From Clonostachys chloroleuca (Eukaryota > Ascomycota > Sordariomycetes > Hypocreales > Bionectriaceae), in contig JBANAY010000003.1 of NCBI GenBank assembly GCA_037952775.1, forward strand, positions 5,022,001-5,086,000: a stretch of 64,000 bases of DNA. Reading direction: 5' to 3'. The notes under the pieces are model-generated. The model had not been told where the DNA came from. It searched no databases and worked only from the letters and a program-made list of their open reading frames with translations. The position numbers were made by a program, and so were the translations under genes. Shown piece by piece: positions 1-11,849 of the stretch. Every line of letters begins with the position of its first letter. Position 1 is the first letter of the stretch.

Positions 1-2389
1 GATATAGGCTAATATACCGGTATAATTATAGATTAGTTAGAAATTTACTATATAGGCGAATATATCAGTAAGTAGTGCTGGATTATACTATAGATAGGGG
101 GTTCTTTATATAAAGTAGATGAATTATATATTAGGTAGGGAAGAGTAAGGCAGATAAGGTAATAGAAGAGGATAAGTAAGGATAGTAGGTAGAGAAAGAG
201 AGAAATATAATTAAATAAGAGCAGTTTCTTTATATTATATATAATTAACCCTTAGGTATAATAAGCGGTACCGCAACAGATATAAAATAGTGAATTGAAC
301 TTTATATTATATAATAGTAGTAATAAGTAGTAGTACTAGAGTACGAGCTCCTTAGGCGGGCAACTAGTTAAAACCTAATAGATATTACTAGGGATAGAGG
401 TAGCTATAATAATTTAAAATATTTAATACTATAACTATCTAAATTCTATATAATTATCAGAAGAATAATAAGAATAGAAGTTTTATATATACCTCCTAAG
501 ATTATCCTTTTACGGTATACTTTCCTAAGCCAGCTTATAATAGTATCCTGGATATAAGCAGTACTACCGGTAAGATCTATATTACTCTTATTAATAATAT
601 TATAAGTCCTATCAGTAATTCCACAATAGTTCCTAGTAGGATCTGTTGAAATTTGGTGGGAGAATTTTTATGCTACTAAAAGGTAGGGGGTAGGATCCGT
701 TACTAAGGATCTGTTGATCTATTAGTTAGAAATTTGGATTACCCTATAAAAAATATCTATTTACTTAGTATTTAACTAATATTTCCGATATTCCTGCTAG
801 GAATATTATTTACCTGATATCTCGGTAAGGCCTTAACTAAAAGCCTAGTTAAACCAGGCCTTATTGAGATCCTTACCTATACTATCTACTGCCTTTAAAA
901 CCTGCTCTATTAATATATTTAACCTTAATACTATATAATCTATAGTATTATACTGAACATAATAGAGCTATTTATCTATCTTATATAATATCTATTTATT
1001 ATCTGTAAGTAGTACTAATATACTTATATTAGTAAAGAGGTAGAATCTTACCTCTGAGCTTAATATCTATTATTTATATTAATCCAGAGAAAGGAAATCA
1101 AGATAGCTATATAAGCTATTAATAAACTTATTCAGGATCAAGAGGAACTATACTACTATCTACTACTAATATATATTACAGAGCTAGTACTATATATTTC
1201 TCCGCCTATAACTAATAGCCTATAATACTAGATATATTAGTATATTATCTGTACAGAGTAAGGGATATATATCTATCTACAGAAGGAGTATAATTAGAAT
1301 AGTAGCTAGCAGAAGGGTAGTAATATTAGGAAGAAAGTAGCAGAGGCTTATAATTAGCTGTAGATAAGCGGTATATATTACCAGTGGTTCTTTCCTCGAA
1401 GGGCTGGAAGCAGCTAGTTCCGAATTAATACAGCTGGAGAGACTACTAGTTCTATTAATAATCTATAGTCTAAGTCAGCTATAGAAAGAGTACAGGAGCT
1501 CTTTAAGGAGGAGGCAGCTAAGGAGGTATAAGAGATACAGATAATAATTCAAGTCGGGGATAACTAGTTTAAATCCAATAGATAGCTTAAGTTTATTAGC
1601 TAGGTAATATATCTATAAGGGCTATCTATTACTAAGCTCTATAGTATAAGACAGAATATCCAGAAGGAGGAGATAGTACTATAGTTAGTATAGAAAGTAA
1701 TAGAGTATATACTTAACTAGGTATAGGTAACTGTAATAGCTGCTAAGGTAGATAAGGCTATATTATTCGAGGTAGTCTGAACTGCTCTAGAAGGGAAGCT
1801 GAATTAGCTATTTAATAGTAGAATAGAGGAGGATATATAGAAGCAGTATAGTAGTATATTCTAATAGCTACTGTATATTATATATTATATAGATAAGATA
1901 GCTAATAATAAGTAACCGCCCTTTATCTTTATATTAGTATAAAGTAATTATTAGGATTAATTTATAGAGGCTATATCTAGTAAGTTTAGGTAGCAGGGTA
2001 ATTAACCCAGTTAGAATAAACAGGATCTATACCTTACTATAATAATTAGCTAGTTTAATTATATACTAAAGAGAGATATATATTAAAATATACTAATAAG
2101 CAGCTTAGCTATTATAGGTATCCAGGAAGATAGAGGGTAGGAATCTGTACTTAACTATATATAGATCTACTCAGCTATTATTAAGGTAGTATAGATACTT
2201 ATACTATACTAGTTATACTATAAGCAGGAGGTACAGGTAATCTAGTACTTATAGGTATTAGATACAGATAATATATATAAGAAGGCAGAGAGTATATTCT
2301 GTATACTATACTCTAAGATAGTACAGTTTATAGTATAGGTATACAGGGGGGCCTATAGCTGAGCTGATACTACTAGACTGGATATTTAA
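1..2389. repeat. AT-rich RIP-mutated repeat DNA, no readable gene
   Basis: This is extremely TA-rich sequence with stop codons in all frames and no open frame of useful length. The base pattern (C rarely followed by A, T-A steps everywhere) is what repeat-induced point mutation leaves behind. The right-hand part, from about 1.4 kb, may be the N-terminal half of the helicase ruin that follows, but I could not confirm that. I see no tRNA, rRNA or intact gene here. Confidence 0.75.
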
Positions 2390-4857
2390 GGTATAAGTAT
2401 ATAGGATAAATATCCGATATAATATACCGGGCAGTAGCAGTATTGAGTAGTTAGATAACTATATAAGCTACTAGATAATCTGGTTCCAGGTACTACAGCT
2501 AGTAGAGATACTATATATACTTATATAAGAGGTAGAGAAGCTGCTCAGGGTACTTATACTAAACCTAATAGGTACAGTAGATAGACTCCCTGAGATTAGG
2601 TAGGAGCAGATTAAAGATAACTAGTAGAATAATATAACTAAGTACTTATTCCTATAGGACCAGTATAATATATAGCTATAGGCGGGGGATAGCTAGGTAT
2701 TTAAATAGCTTGTACAGTCTATACTACTTCAGAAGATATAGATTAGTATAAGTACTAATAATAAAGAGTACCTACTTAAACAGAGTACTATTTACTAGTA
2801 TACTAATATACTACTATAGTTCCGGGAGTAGATATTCTTACTAATATATATACTATTAATACTAGTATATATAATAGAGATTAGTAAGGTATAGATATAG
2901 AATATAACTAATAGCAGGCTCTATAATATCTTCTACAGCCAGAGTATAGTATTCTTTATAATAGTATACTATAAGAATATCTGAATTAGTAGTTATAGTA
3001 AGATAATCTACTACTATCTACTATATATAGTTAGTTCTCTACTGGTATAGTATATATAGTTAGTTCTACTATTCTAGCAGAAGGTATAGGGTATTATTAG
3101 GTATTATAGCAGTAGACCTAGTATATTTCTCTGGGCGGATAAGGTAATTAAGGTAGTTAATCCAGATAGATCTATATAGGTAGTACTAGAGCCTAAGTTA
3201 GTATAGTTATTAGATTATATATAATAGATTCTCTAGTAGTATAGTGAATAGTATATAAGGGCTAAGCTTACTATTATTAGCTAGTAGTATATTACTATTA
3301 CTATTACTAACTGCTATCTGAATAAGGCTTTCTATATAGAAGAGGATACTAAAATATTAGAGGATAAGGAGGAGGATAATATTAATAGGGCTATATTAGA
3401 TAATATACTAGACCTCTAGATAGGGTATAGGAGCTATATTGCTAGTATAATATATATATAAGAGCTCCAGCAGCTAATATTCAGAACAGTATAGTAGTAG
3501 ATTAGATTTAAACAGGCTAGCTAGTAGTAGTATTACTTAATAGGGTTTAATATATATAAGAGAAGATAGATAGTAGCTAGAGGGGTAAAGTAGATACTGG
3601 AGGTAGTAGAGTTATAGTATAAGAACAGTTAGTACTAGCGCTTTTACTAGCTATAGTAAGTATCTGTATATAGGCAGCTCCAGATAATACTAGAGCTAGA
3701 TATAGTATTCCGGGGCTAGTAGGAGAAGGTAATCTGAATAATTATAGTAGAGGCCAGCCTAGTAGTATATATTATAGGTATAGGTAGGGGTAAGAGCTTA
3801 ATATTTATACTGCTAGTATACTACTCCCTGGACAGGGTAATAGTAGTTATTATACTGCTTATTATACTATATATGAATATATATAAGAGGTATAAGAAAG
3901 CCGGGATCTCGATATATATATAGTAGAGCCAGGAGCTGAGCCAGATTGCTAGTCTAGTATTTATAATACCTGAGTCAGTAATTATAAAGGGGTTCCAGGA
4001 CTTTATCCAGTAGCTATAGGTATAGCAGCTGCTAGACCGGGTAGTTATAGATAAATACTATATAGTTCTAGATAGTACTAGGTAGTTCCAGCTAGTATTA
4101 GCAGTACTAGAAGGGATCTTACAGTTATAGGGGGTATAGCTAGTATTTCTAATAGTAATACTCCTGCTGAGGGAGAAGAATATATTCTTCTACAGGGTAC
4201 AGGTTATAAAGTACTAGATATATATATACTGTAACCTAATATAGCAGAAGAATATTATATACTTAGTAGTAGGGCTAGAAATATAGTAGGGTAGCAGGAG
4301 TAGTAAGAAAGAAGGTAATAGTAATATACCCAGGCTTAATTAGGCTAGAAGGATAGTAGTATAGTAGGAGGTATAGGTAAACCTAGGTTATATAATTATC
4401 TATATATAGATAATTATAGCTATAAAGAGGGTCAGGGCAGTATTTAGATATAATATTTTCTATAGTAAGATTAGGATATAGAAGGTAAAAGTAGAGAAGC
4501 TATAGTAGTAGAAGAAGCAGGGTAGGCTAATTATAGTAATAAATATACTAGGGTTAGGGATTAATATACTAGATATACAGATAGTATTATATATAGGGCT
4601 CCTGTAATAGCTCTGGAACTATATATAGAAGAGCAGGCGAGTAGGGTAGGATAAGCAGGTAAGTTAGGCTATTCTTATTAGCCCGAGAGAAATAATAGAG
4701 GGTAGAGGGTCAGAAGGAGTAGTATAGAAGGGTATAGATATATATATACTTATATTTATATAAGGATTAAGCTGCTAATATCTCCTGCTAGATAAGGTAA
4801 TAGATAGATTAGAGCTAGAGCTATATAAGGCAGGTAAAGTAGTATTAGGGTTAGGGT
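2390..4857 (+). pseudogene. RIP-destroyed RecQ-type (telomere-linked) helicase gene
   Basis: Read in one frame (the frame of position 3708), with dozens of stops, the sequence still shows the order of a superfamily-2 helicase. There is an FRG entry motif near 3708, a Walker A relic GIGRGKS at 3777-3797 (from GTGxGKS), an LVFIIPESVI block, a motif II relic DKYY at 4050-4061 where DE(C/G)H is expected, and a motif III relic near 4140. A segment around 2400-2650 resembles the N-terminal region of the large fungal subtelomeric RecQ-like proteins. Each changed key residue is explained by a C-to-T or G-to-A transition. The gene is cut by the scaffold gap, so its 3' end is missing. The family is often linked to chromosome ends in fungi. 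Assignment rests on motif order only; the reading as a dead helicase is fairly secure. Confidence 0.7.
4845..4857 (+). repeat. Two TTAGGG telomere-type units at the gap edge
   Basis: Two exact tandem TTAGGG units plus one T run directly into the N gap. This is the telomere repeat of most filamentous ascomycetes. Two units could arise by chance in this background (a similar GGGTTAGGG string sits near 4553), but the position, right after a telomere-linked helicase relic and at a scaffold join, makes a true telomere or interstitial telomere plausible. Confidence 0.4.
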
Positions 4858-4957
4858 NNNNNNNNNNNNNNNNNNNNNNNNNNNNNNNNNNNNNNNNNNN
4901 NNNNNNNNNNNNNNNNNNNNNNNNNNNNNNNNNNNNNNNNNNNNNNNNNNNNNNNNN
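4858..4957. other. Assembly gap of exactly 100 N
   Basis: A run of exactly 100 N, the usual placeholder for a gap of unknown size. Sequence on either side differs in base composition, so the join may not be contiguous in the genome. Confidence 0.99.
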
Positions 4958-6776
4958 CTATATTAATTGATCAAATAATATATAATTAGTATAGGGTAAG
5001 GGGGAATAAAATAACTAACTTAGGGCTCTCCAAAGCTGGAAGCCCTCTGAAGCCACTGGCCTAACCTACTGTGGCTGCCCGTTGGGGCAATTGCGTTAGC
5101 GGTCACAACCGCTGTAACGGCCGCTGTGGCGTCCGTGCTAGCGATCCCGTATTGCGCTGAAGCAGCTGTATTAGCGGACTTCGTGTCCGCTGCAGCGCTT
5201 GCATTAGCGGACCTCGTGTCCGCTGTACGAGAACCTTAGCACTTAGTTTAGTGAACCTCGTAACCACTATAGCAGCTGCATTAGCGGACTTCGTATCCGC
5301 TGTAATATCTGCATTAGCGGTCTCGTATCCCTCTGTACGAGAACCTTATAGCGGTTATGAGCCTGTATTACAGAAGGCAATGTGTTATCTTCAGGGCTCT
5401 TACAGCCTGGAAACACCTATAAGTACAGGGCTTCCTCCCTACTAGATAGAGATTCTATAAGTTACCAATATACTCTTTTATCTACCCTACAGTCTATCTT
5501 TCTTAGCTACCCTGTAGCTGATAGAGCTTTATTTTCTCTTATAGAGCCCGCACCTTCCACTACGCCTTTTCGAACGATCCTTCTCTAGTATTTCGGAGCC
5601 TACCCTATAGGCTTTATCTACCCTAGACCTAGCTTACCCTACAGCTGGTCTACCCTATACTAGAGACCTTGACCTTTCAAAAGGTTATAAGCCCGGAAGA
5701 GCTCTATCTTATGAAAAAGAGCTTTATCTTCGGATTTAAGAGTTCTTACCCTATACTAGGAAAGTTATATACTTACCCTATACCTCAGCCTAGGTCTTAG
5801 TGGCTTCCTTTACTAAAGAAGACCTAAAATAGCTGATGAAGATAGCTATATGGAGGGATCAGCCCCTGAAGGTGCTGAAACTTACCCTTCTTCAGCGGTT
5901 ATTCCAACGGCTAGCACTGCTGCCGTACCCAGCCAACCGATCACTTTTAGCGCTACTAGCGCCATTCTAACGGCTAGTACTGCTGCTGTAGCTGATTAAC
6001 CGGTTGATTTTAGCGCTACTAGTGCTATTCCTTCAGGCTCTACAGCGGAAAGTACTACTATCGCTTAGAGCCTTCAGAACCCGAATACTACTGAAGCTAT
6101 TACCGCTATACAGCAAACCCTTCAGTAGCTGATAGCTGCTGTAAACCTGCTACAATTACAGCAGACCCCTAGTGCTACTAGCGCTAGCCTACAGAGCAGT
6201 CAGGCTTTATAACAGCCTAGCTTACAGGGCTTTCAAAGCCCTAACCCCCTGACTAGAGTCTTTAAAGACTCTATTATTAAGGACTTTAATAAAAGGGTCT
6301 ATAAGTTCCCTGAAGCTTCTAAATTACAGGGGCCTTATAACTTCGATCAGTGGAAACAGGCCCTAGAGATCTAATTCAGGGCCCTTGGTTTACTGCTATT
6401 TATAGTAGAACCTACTGTAGCCTAGCAGCTATTAGACCCAGACCAGGCTATCTTACTTATGCTGCTAAAAGATAGCTGTACAGAGGGTCTACAAGCCGCT
6501 ATAACTTAGCAGACCTCCCCTGTGGAGGCCTATAAGTTACTGGTTAAACAGTTCTCTTATAGTGCTGAAATTCAGCGCGGCTACTTATATACCTAATTTC
6601 ACAGGCTCTGTTACAGGGACTTCAAAGGCTCTTTAGAGGCCTTTAATAGCGTATTTAATAACCTTCTAGCTCGGCTATTACTAGCTCAGGTTACTATAGC
6701 CCCTGTGGATCAGGCTAATCAGTACCTGGAGGCTCTAAAAGGGGTCTTCCTACAGTAGGCTGAGCGCTAACGGAAT
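4958..6776. repeat. Left arm of a 1.8-kb inverted repeat (retroelement part)
   Basis: This segment reappears in reverse complement at 14037-15885. The copy here is only lightly mutated: it keeps GC-rich and CpG-bearing stretches, while the partner has turned almost wholly to AT. It contains an array of short hairpins (5098-5301), pyrimidine-rich leader-like DNA and the first part of a gag-like reading frame. The left border is set by the N gap, so the arm may be longer. Confidence 0.85.
5098..5301. repeat. Array of hairpin-forming GC-rich units
   Basis: At least four units can fold: AGCGGT-CACA-ACCGCT (5098-5113), two copies of a 19-mer with AGCGGAC and GTCCGCT stems (5173-5191 and 5206-5224), and a third with one mismatch (5283-5301). 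Copies are linked by GCATTAG or GTATTAG and followed by GTACGAGAACCTT. This is an island of CpG-rich repeats in otherwise AT-rich DNA. Its role in the retroelement is unknown; a structured leader is one option. Confidence 0.7.
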
Positions 6777-7105
6777 AATATTAGGGTTACTAAAGCCTCT
6801 GGAGGCTCCCTGGAGCCTCTGAACCTACAGTTCCTTATGGCGGACCTTCTGGAGGAATAGCGTGATAAGAGCTCTTCAGTAGCTAAGGCTACTAATTACA
6901 GGGCTAAACATACTAAAAGACCTGCTAAAAAGAAGCCCTCGAGTTCTGAAAAGACCTCTAAGGGAAAGACCTAACAGAAGGGGTTAAAGCCTAAAGCCCC
7001 TAAAGACAAGCTAGCTAAACCCGCTAGTTTTACCCTGGGCTATAGCCTGGAAAACCTTCGAAGCCCGCTAGAAGATAGCGATGAAGAGAGCCCCTGGCCA
7101 GCCTT
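6280..7105 (+). pseudogene. Gag-like retroelement frame with RIP-type stops
   Basis: One frame reads through a gag-like protein: an LQGPYNFDQWKQALEI block (the LxGxxNYxxW signature of Ty1/copia-type gag), then a helical region with YKLLVKQFSYSAEIQRGY, and a Lys/Ser-rich tail. It is broken by TAA and TAG codons that replace likely CAA and CAG (for example directly after ALEI). The frame ends where the copia LTR begins at 7106, so the element was interrupted or truncated there. Nothing of its polymerase is present in the window. Confidence 0.65.
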
Positions 7106-7327
7106 TGTTGGAACCGAGGCTTCGTGCAATTCGATGTGATTAGTTATAATTAAGGGCGGTTTGCCCCAAATGTGCCTTCTTTCCCAGATTGGAAGAGTAT
7201 TAGGCTTAAAGGAGAGGTGTATACTAAATTGTATAATTGTTCCTACCGGAAGCACCGGAACAGTATAACTTAGATAAATATAATAATACAATTTTCTGCC
7301 TATCCAATGTATAAGATCTAATAATTA
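7106..7327 (+). repeat. 5' LTR of the copia element
   Basis: Starts TGTTGGAACC, as expected for a copia LTR, and is nearly unmutated compared with its partner. Internal landmarks shared with the 3' LTR include AAGGGCGGTTTGCCC and TTCCTACCGGAAGCAC. The sequence just inside (AGAGTCTCAGAGC) resembles a Ty1-type primer-binding region. Confidence 0.9.
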
Positions 7328-8393
7328 AGAGTCTCAGAGCTGTACTTTATAAAGGCGACTGTAACTATAAAGATAAGTACCAAACCGGTAATATCAAGCG
7401 TATTTAACTTAATTGAACAGTGAATAGATATTGCGAAAGTATTTAATATATCCACTACCTTAAAAGAACTAGATAACTAGAATACCTTTGAACAGATAGC
7501 TATAATAAATACAGCTAGTAAAAGGGTCCTATACCTTATATAATTTAAAGAAGTAAGTAAATTTTATACTTATTAGCTTAAGGAGCTAGTAATCCCGGAA
7601 TATTTATAATATAAAGTAAAAGTCCTAGTTATAGATATAAATAGAATATTAAGCTTTATTCAGGGAGAATAACCTATATACTTATATATTAAGCTTCTTA
7701 ATAAAGATAAGGAGGTCTATAAGGTTAAATAAACCTCCTATTGAACTCTAGTTACTTAATTTAATAGAGAGGCTAATAGAATATATAATATATTCAAATA
7801 GATAACTGAATATATAGCCCCTTATTATACTAAGACTTATACTCTAGTAATTATTTATATAGAAGAGAAAGATAATATTTACCTCTTCTTTAAGAATTTA
7901 AAAGATATATATAGTATAAATAAGGCTAATAGGAGAAAATATATATAAGAAGTATATTCTAACTCTCTAAACCAGGCTGAGAAGCCTAAAACAGATTAGC
8001 AGGCCTGGATTAATAGTTAGGAGAAGGTAATAAGGATAGCCAGGCTTAGAAAGGTCCCTGATATACTAAGCTCTCCTGAATAGTTTAGTAATCTAGAGGA
8101 GTACTTAGATTTAAGATTTAAATTACTCTTATAAATAGTAAAAAGCCAGAACTAATCTAAGATAGATAATAGTATATATAAGCTATTAGTATTTATTAAA
8201 TCCTTTAGAGATAAGCTTAGAACCTTTAAAAGAAGCTTAAATAAGGAGTTAAAACCTTATATTACTAAAGGAAACTTTAGTTTAACCTTTTAAGGAGAAA
8301 ATCTACTAGATAAGAAGTAAAAGTAAGAAATAGAGGAAGAAATAACTAAATATAAGGATAAATAGTAAAAGAAGGCTAGGAATAACAGATCTA

Positions 8394-8470
8394 ACTATAT
8401 CCTTTATAGGAATAAATATAAGGGTACTAATATAAAGAACTACTAGCTGCTATTCCCTAAAAACCTGCTA
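8394..8470 (+). other. Decayed gag zinc knuckle of the copia element
   Basis: The frame reads as YILYRNKYKG followed by NY-stop-LLFPK, where an active element would be expected to have a C-x2-C and a C-W. The Cys-to-Tyr changes are G-to-A transitions, in line with RIP. Confidence 0.5.
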
Positions 8471-11152
8471 CCCTACCTCGATAAAGGGAAACTACAGTCT
8501 AATAAGTAGAAGAAATACTTAGAAGAGGTCCCTGAGGCTTAGAGGCTCTATAATAAACTTATTTAAGCAAAAGGAGAGTAGTATTAATAATTAGCTAACT
8601 AAAATTATATATTAAGCTCTGTAGTTACTTTCCTTATTAAGAATAATAGCTATCTACTATAATACTTAGCTCTTCTTAATTCAGAAACTATATTATATTT
8701 ATTTAATAATATAATAAGATTTAGGAATTTTAAATAGATTACTAAAAATAAGGAGGTTTTTATAGGTTCTATAAGCCTCCTAATATTAGGATATAGTAAA
8801 GTAACCCTATAAGTATAAAATAAATAAAACAAACTATATTACTTCTATCTTAACTAAGTAGCCTACTACTTATAAATAGGGGCTAACCTGGTATTACTCC
8901 TAAAATTACAGTAGTAAGAATACTAGTAGGATTAAAAGAATAATAAGGATTTAATTAAATATAATAGTAGATTAATACTTTATAAGCTGGATAATTACTA
9001 TAACTAGTATATTATTAAATATAATATAGAAATACCAAAATAAACTATACTTGCTCTATTCTGATATAGATTTATAACTTAGAGGAAAGGACTAAATAGG
9101 GGTAATTTAATTTATTAGTACTAGTATCTTAGATACCCGGGGCTAAGATTACTTAAATACTTAGTAACCTTAATAAATAGGGTATAAATAATAGGCCTAA
9201 TAACTATTGAATATAATATATATAGCCTAGTAAAGATAAAATACCAAGAGAGCTATAAACTAAGAGAAAGAAGCTTAAATCCAGAAGAGTACTTATTAAT
9301 TAACTTCTATAACTTCTAAGAAGGAATTAGAGGCTATAACTTATATATAATTATAACAGATAGGAATTCTGATTTTATCTGGGATTATTATTTTAAAGAC
9401 TAGAAGGAGTAAAGTATCCTTTAAATACTAATATATCTAATTTAGATACTTAAAACTAGATATAAAATAACTATTAGATACTTAGAAATAGATAATAAGC
9501 TTTAAAAGAGCTCTCTTATTTATATTTTCCTATATAATAAAGTAATTAATATAGAAGAATATACCCCTTATACTTAATAGCAGAACAGCTTGGGTAAGTA
9601 TTCTGAGGGGGTAGTAAAAGAGAAAGTAAGGCTATTAGTAATTAATAGTAACTTACCTAAGTAGCTATAGCTCGAACTAGTAAGAACAGCTATATATTTA
9701 CTAAATAGAACCCCGAAGATAAAGCTTAGATAGAAAATACTATATTAGAGCTTCTTTTTAATAATACTAACTATAAACCTGAAGGCTAAGACTTAATTAA
9801 AGATTTCTTACTTAAAAATAATTAGCTATAAAGTATTTATAATAAATAAGATAGCCTAATTAAAGATATAATAATTTAGATTATAGCTAGATCTAAAAGC
9901 CTAGATAGGCTATCTAGTTAGATATAATTCCTAAAATATCTTCTGAGTTTAGAATCTAATTACTAATAGTATCTATATTACTAGGGATATAATCTTTAAT
10001 AAAAAAGAGTTATTTAATCTAAATAAGGCTTAAATATATAAAACTATTAGGGAGTAAACTCTAGAGGAAATATAAGAGAGACTCTAGTTAATACTTTAAT
10101 CTGAACAGATTAATTAAGTAATAGAGCTAACTTAATAAGAAAACAAGCTTAAGACAGAAGAAATAAACCTTAAATAACTAATTAATAACCTAGAGACTAA
10201 TACTAAAATATAGGAAGAAAAAGAATATACAGAAAATAATAAATATCTAATATATTGCTTTATACCTCTTCTAATACTATCTAAGAGCCTGGTAATAAGC
10301 CTTCTAATATATTTAATTAAGTTAGGAGGTTTACTATAAACTCTTAAACCCTCTAATAAACTATTAATTATTCTTAACTAAGCCTTTTATACTAGTTTAC
10401 TAACTATTCCTTTAGTAAAAAGCTAAAATAGGGTCTAAACTAAAGCTATATATATTAGATATATATATAGATAACTAAAACTAAAGATTAAAACTTAAAC
10501 TAAATAAATACCTTTTAAACCTAAACCTTAAGGTTAGATATATTATTAGAGCTAGCTACTAGCTGCCCCTAATATACCCAGAGACCTTAAAGGCTATAAG
10601 TTCAAAAGAGAATTTAAATAAGCTGAAATTAATTATTTAGAGAGCTATAAGCGAATAAAAACTTAGATTAAGATTTTAAGGTTTAATTTAAGGATCTAAG
10701 ACTTATAAATCTTAGACTATATATAGAGATATACTTATAAGTTTAATAAGTATAGTTATCTTTGAAAGTTTAAAGCTAGGCTTATTACTCAAGGAGACTA
10801 GCAGTAGAAGACTACTACTGAAGAAACCTATACTATAATATTAGCAGGTAAGTTATTTAGAATACTCCTAGTAATAGCTATAAGATTCGATCTCGAAATA
10901 CTATAATATAATATAGTAAATATATTTATAAATACTAATCTGCTAGATAATATATTTATATAAATACTATCTAGTTATAGGAAGTATAATAAGGAGTTAA
11001 GTATTTTATTACTTAAGAAGGTACTCTATAGCCTATAAATTATATCTCTTTTATAGTAAATAGAGCTCAGTTTAATACTATAAAGCCTAGACTTTATACT
11101 AATTCCCTATAAACTATATTATTATACTAAGTTAAGAATTCTATTATTCTTC

Positions 11153-11164
11153 TATATAGATAAT
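11153..11164 (+). other. Reverse-transcriptase active site mutated to YIDN
   Basis: The motif sits in the context LLFFYIDNIIIIYKK and aligns with the YVDD of copia reverse transcriptases. The second catalytic aspartate is lost by GAT-to-AAT. It marks the element as enzymatically dead regardless of the stops. Confidence 0.8.
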
Positions 11165-11849
11165 ATTATTATTATATATAAGAAGGGTAATAAAGCTACT
11201 ATAAAAGCTATAGTTAAAGCTCTAAAGATAAAATATAATCTAACTAGTAGAAATAAGCTTTAATAGTTCCTTAGGATAGAGGTTATCTAAGAATATAATA
11301 TATTATACCTATAGATAATATAGACTATATATCTGGAAAAGATATATAGATTATATACCTCGGATAGTAAGAATATAACTCCTATAGATAAAACCGAGCT
11401 CCTTCTAAATAATAGAATAGTAATATAAAAGGTAGCTAACTAGTATAAATAAGCAGTTGGATTAATTCTATATACTATAGTAATTTTAAGACTAGATATA
11501 GCTTTTATAGTCTCCTAGTTAGCTAGGTTTATAACTAACCCTAGCTAATAATACTATAAAGTAGTAAATTAAGTTTTAAATTACTTAAATACTACTTATT
11601 ATCTTACTCTGTAATTTAGAGGAGGAAATAAGTATAAAGTCTATAGTAATATCTTATTTACTAATAATATACTTAATTATAAGAGTTTGCAAGCCTATAT
11701 AATAAAGCTATTTAGCAGCCTAATTAGCTAGCGGGCTAATAAGTAAGATACAGTTATAATATTAATAATAGAAGCTGAGTTACTATTATTAGTATAGGTA
11801 GCTAAGGAAGGGTTATTCTAGTAGAGATTAATCTTAGAGCTAGGAATTA

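Noticed and set aside
7040..7291. Minus-strand open frame of 83 codons
   Set aside because: It lies across the copia 5' LTR boundary and is not a gene.
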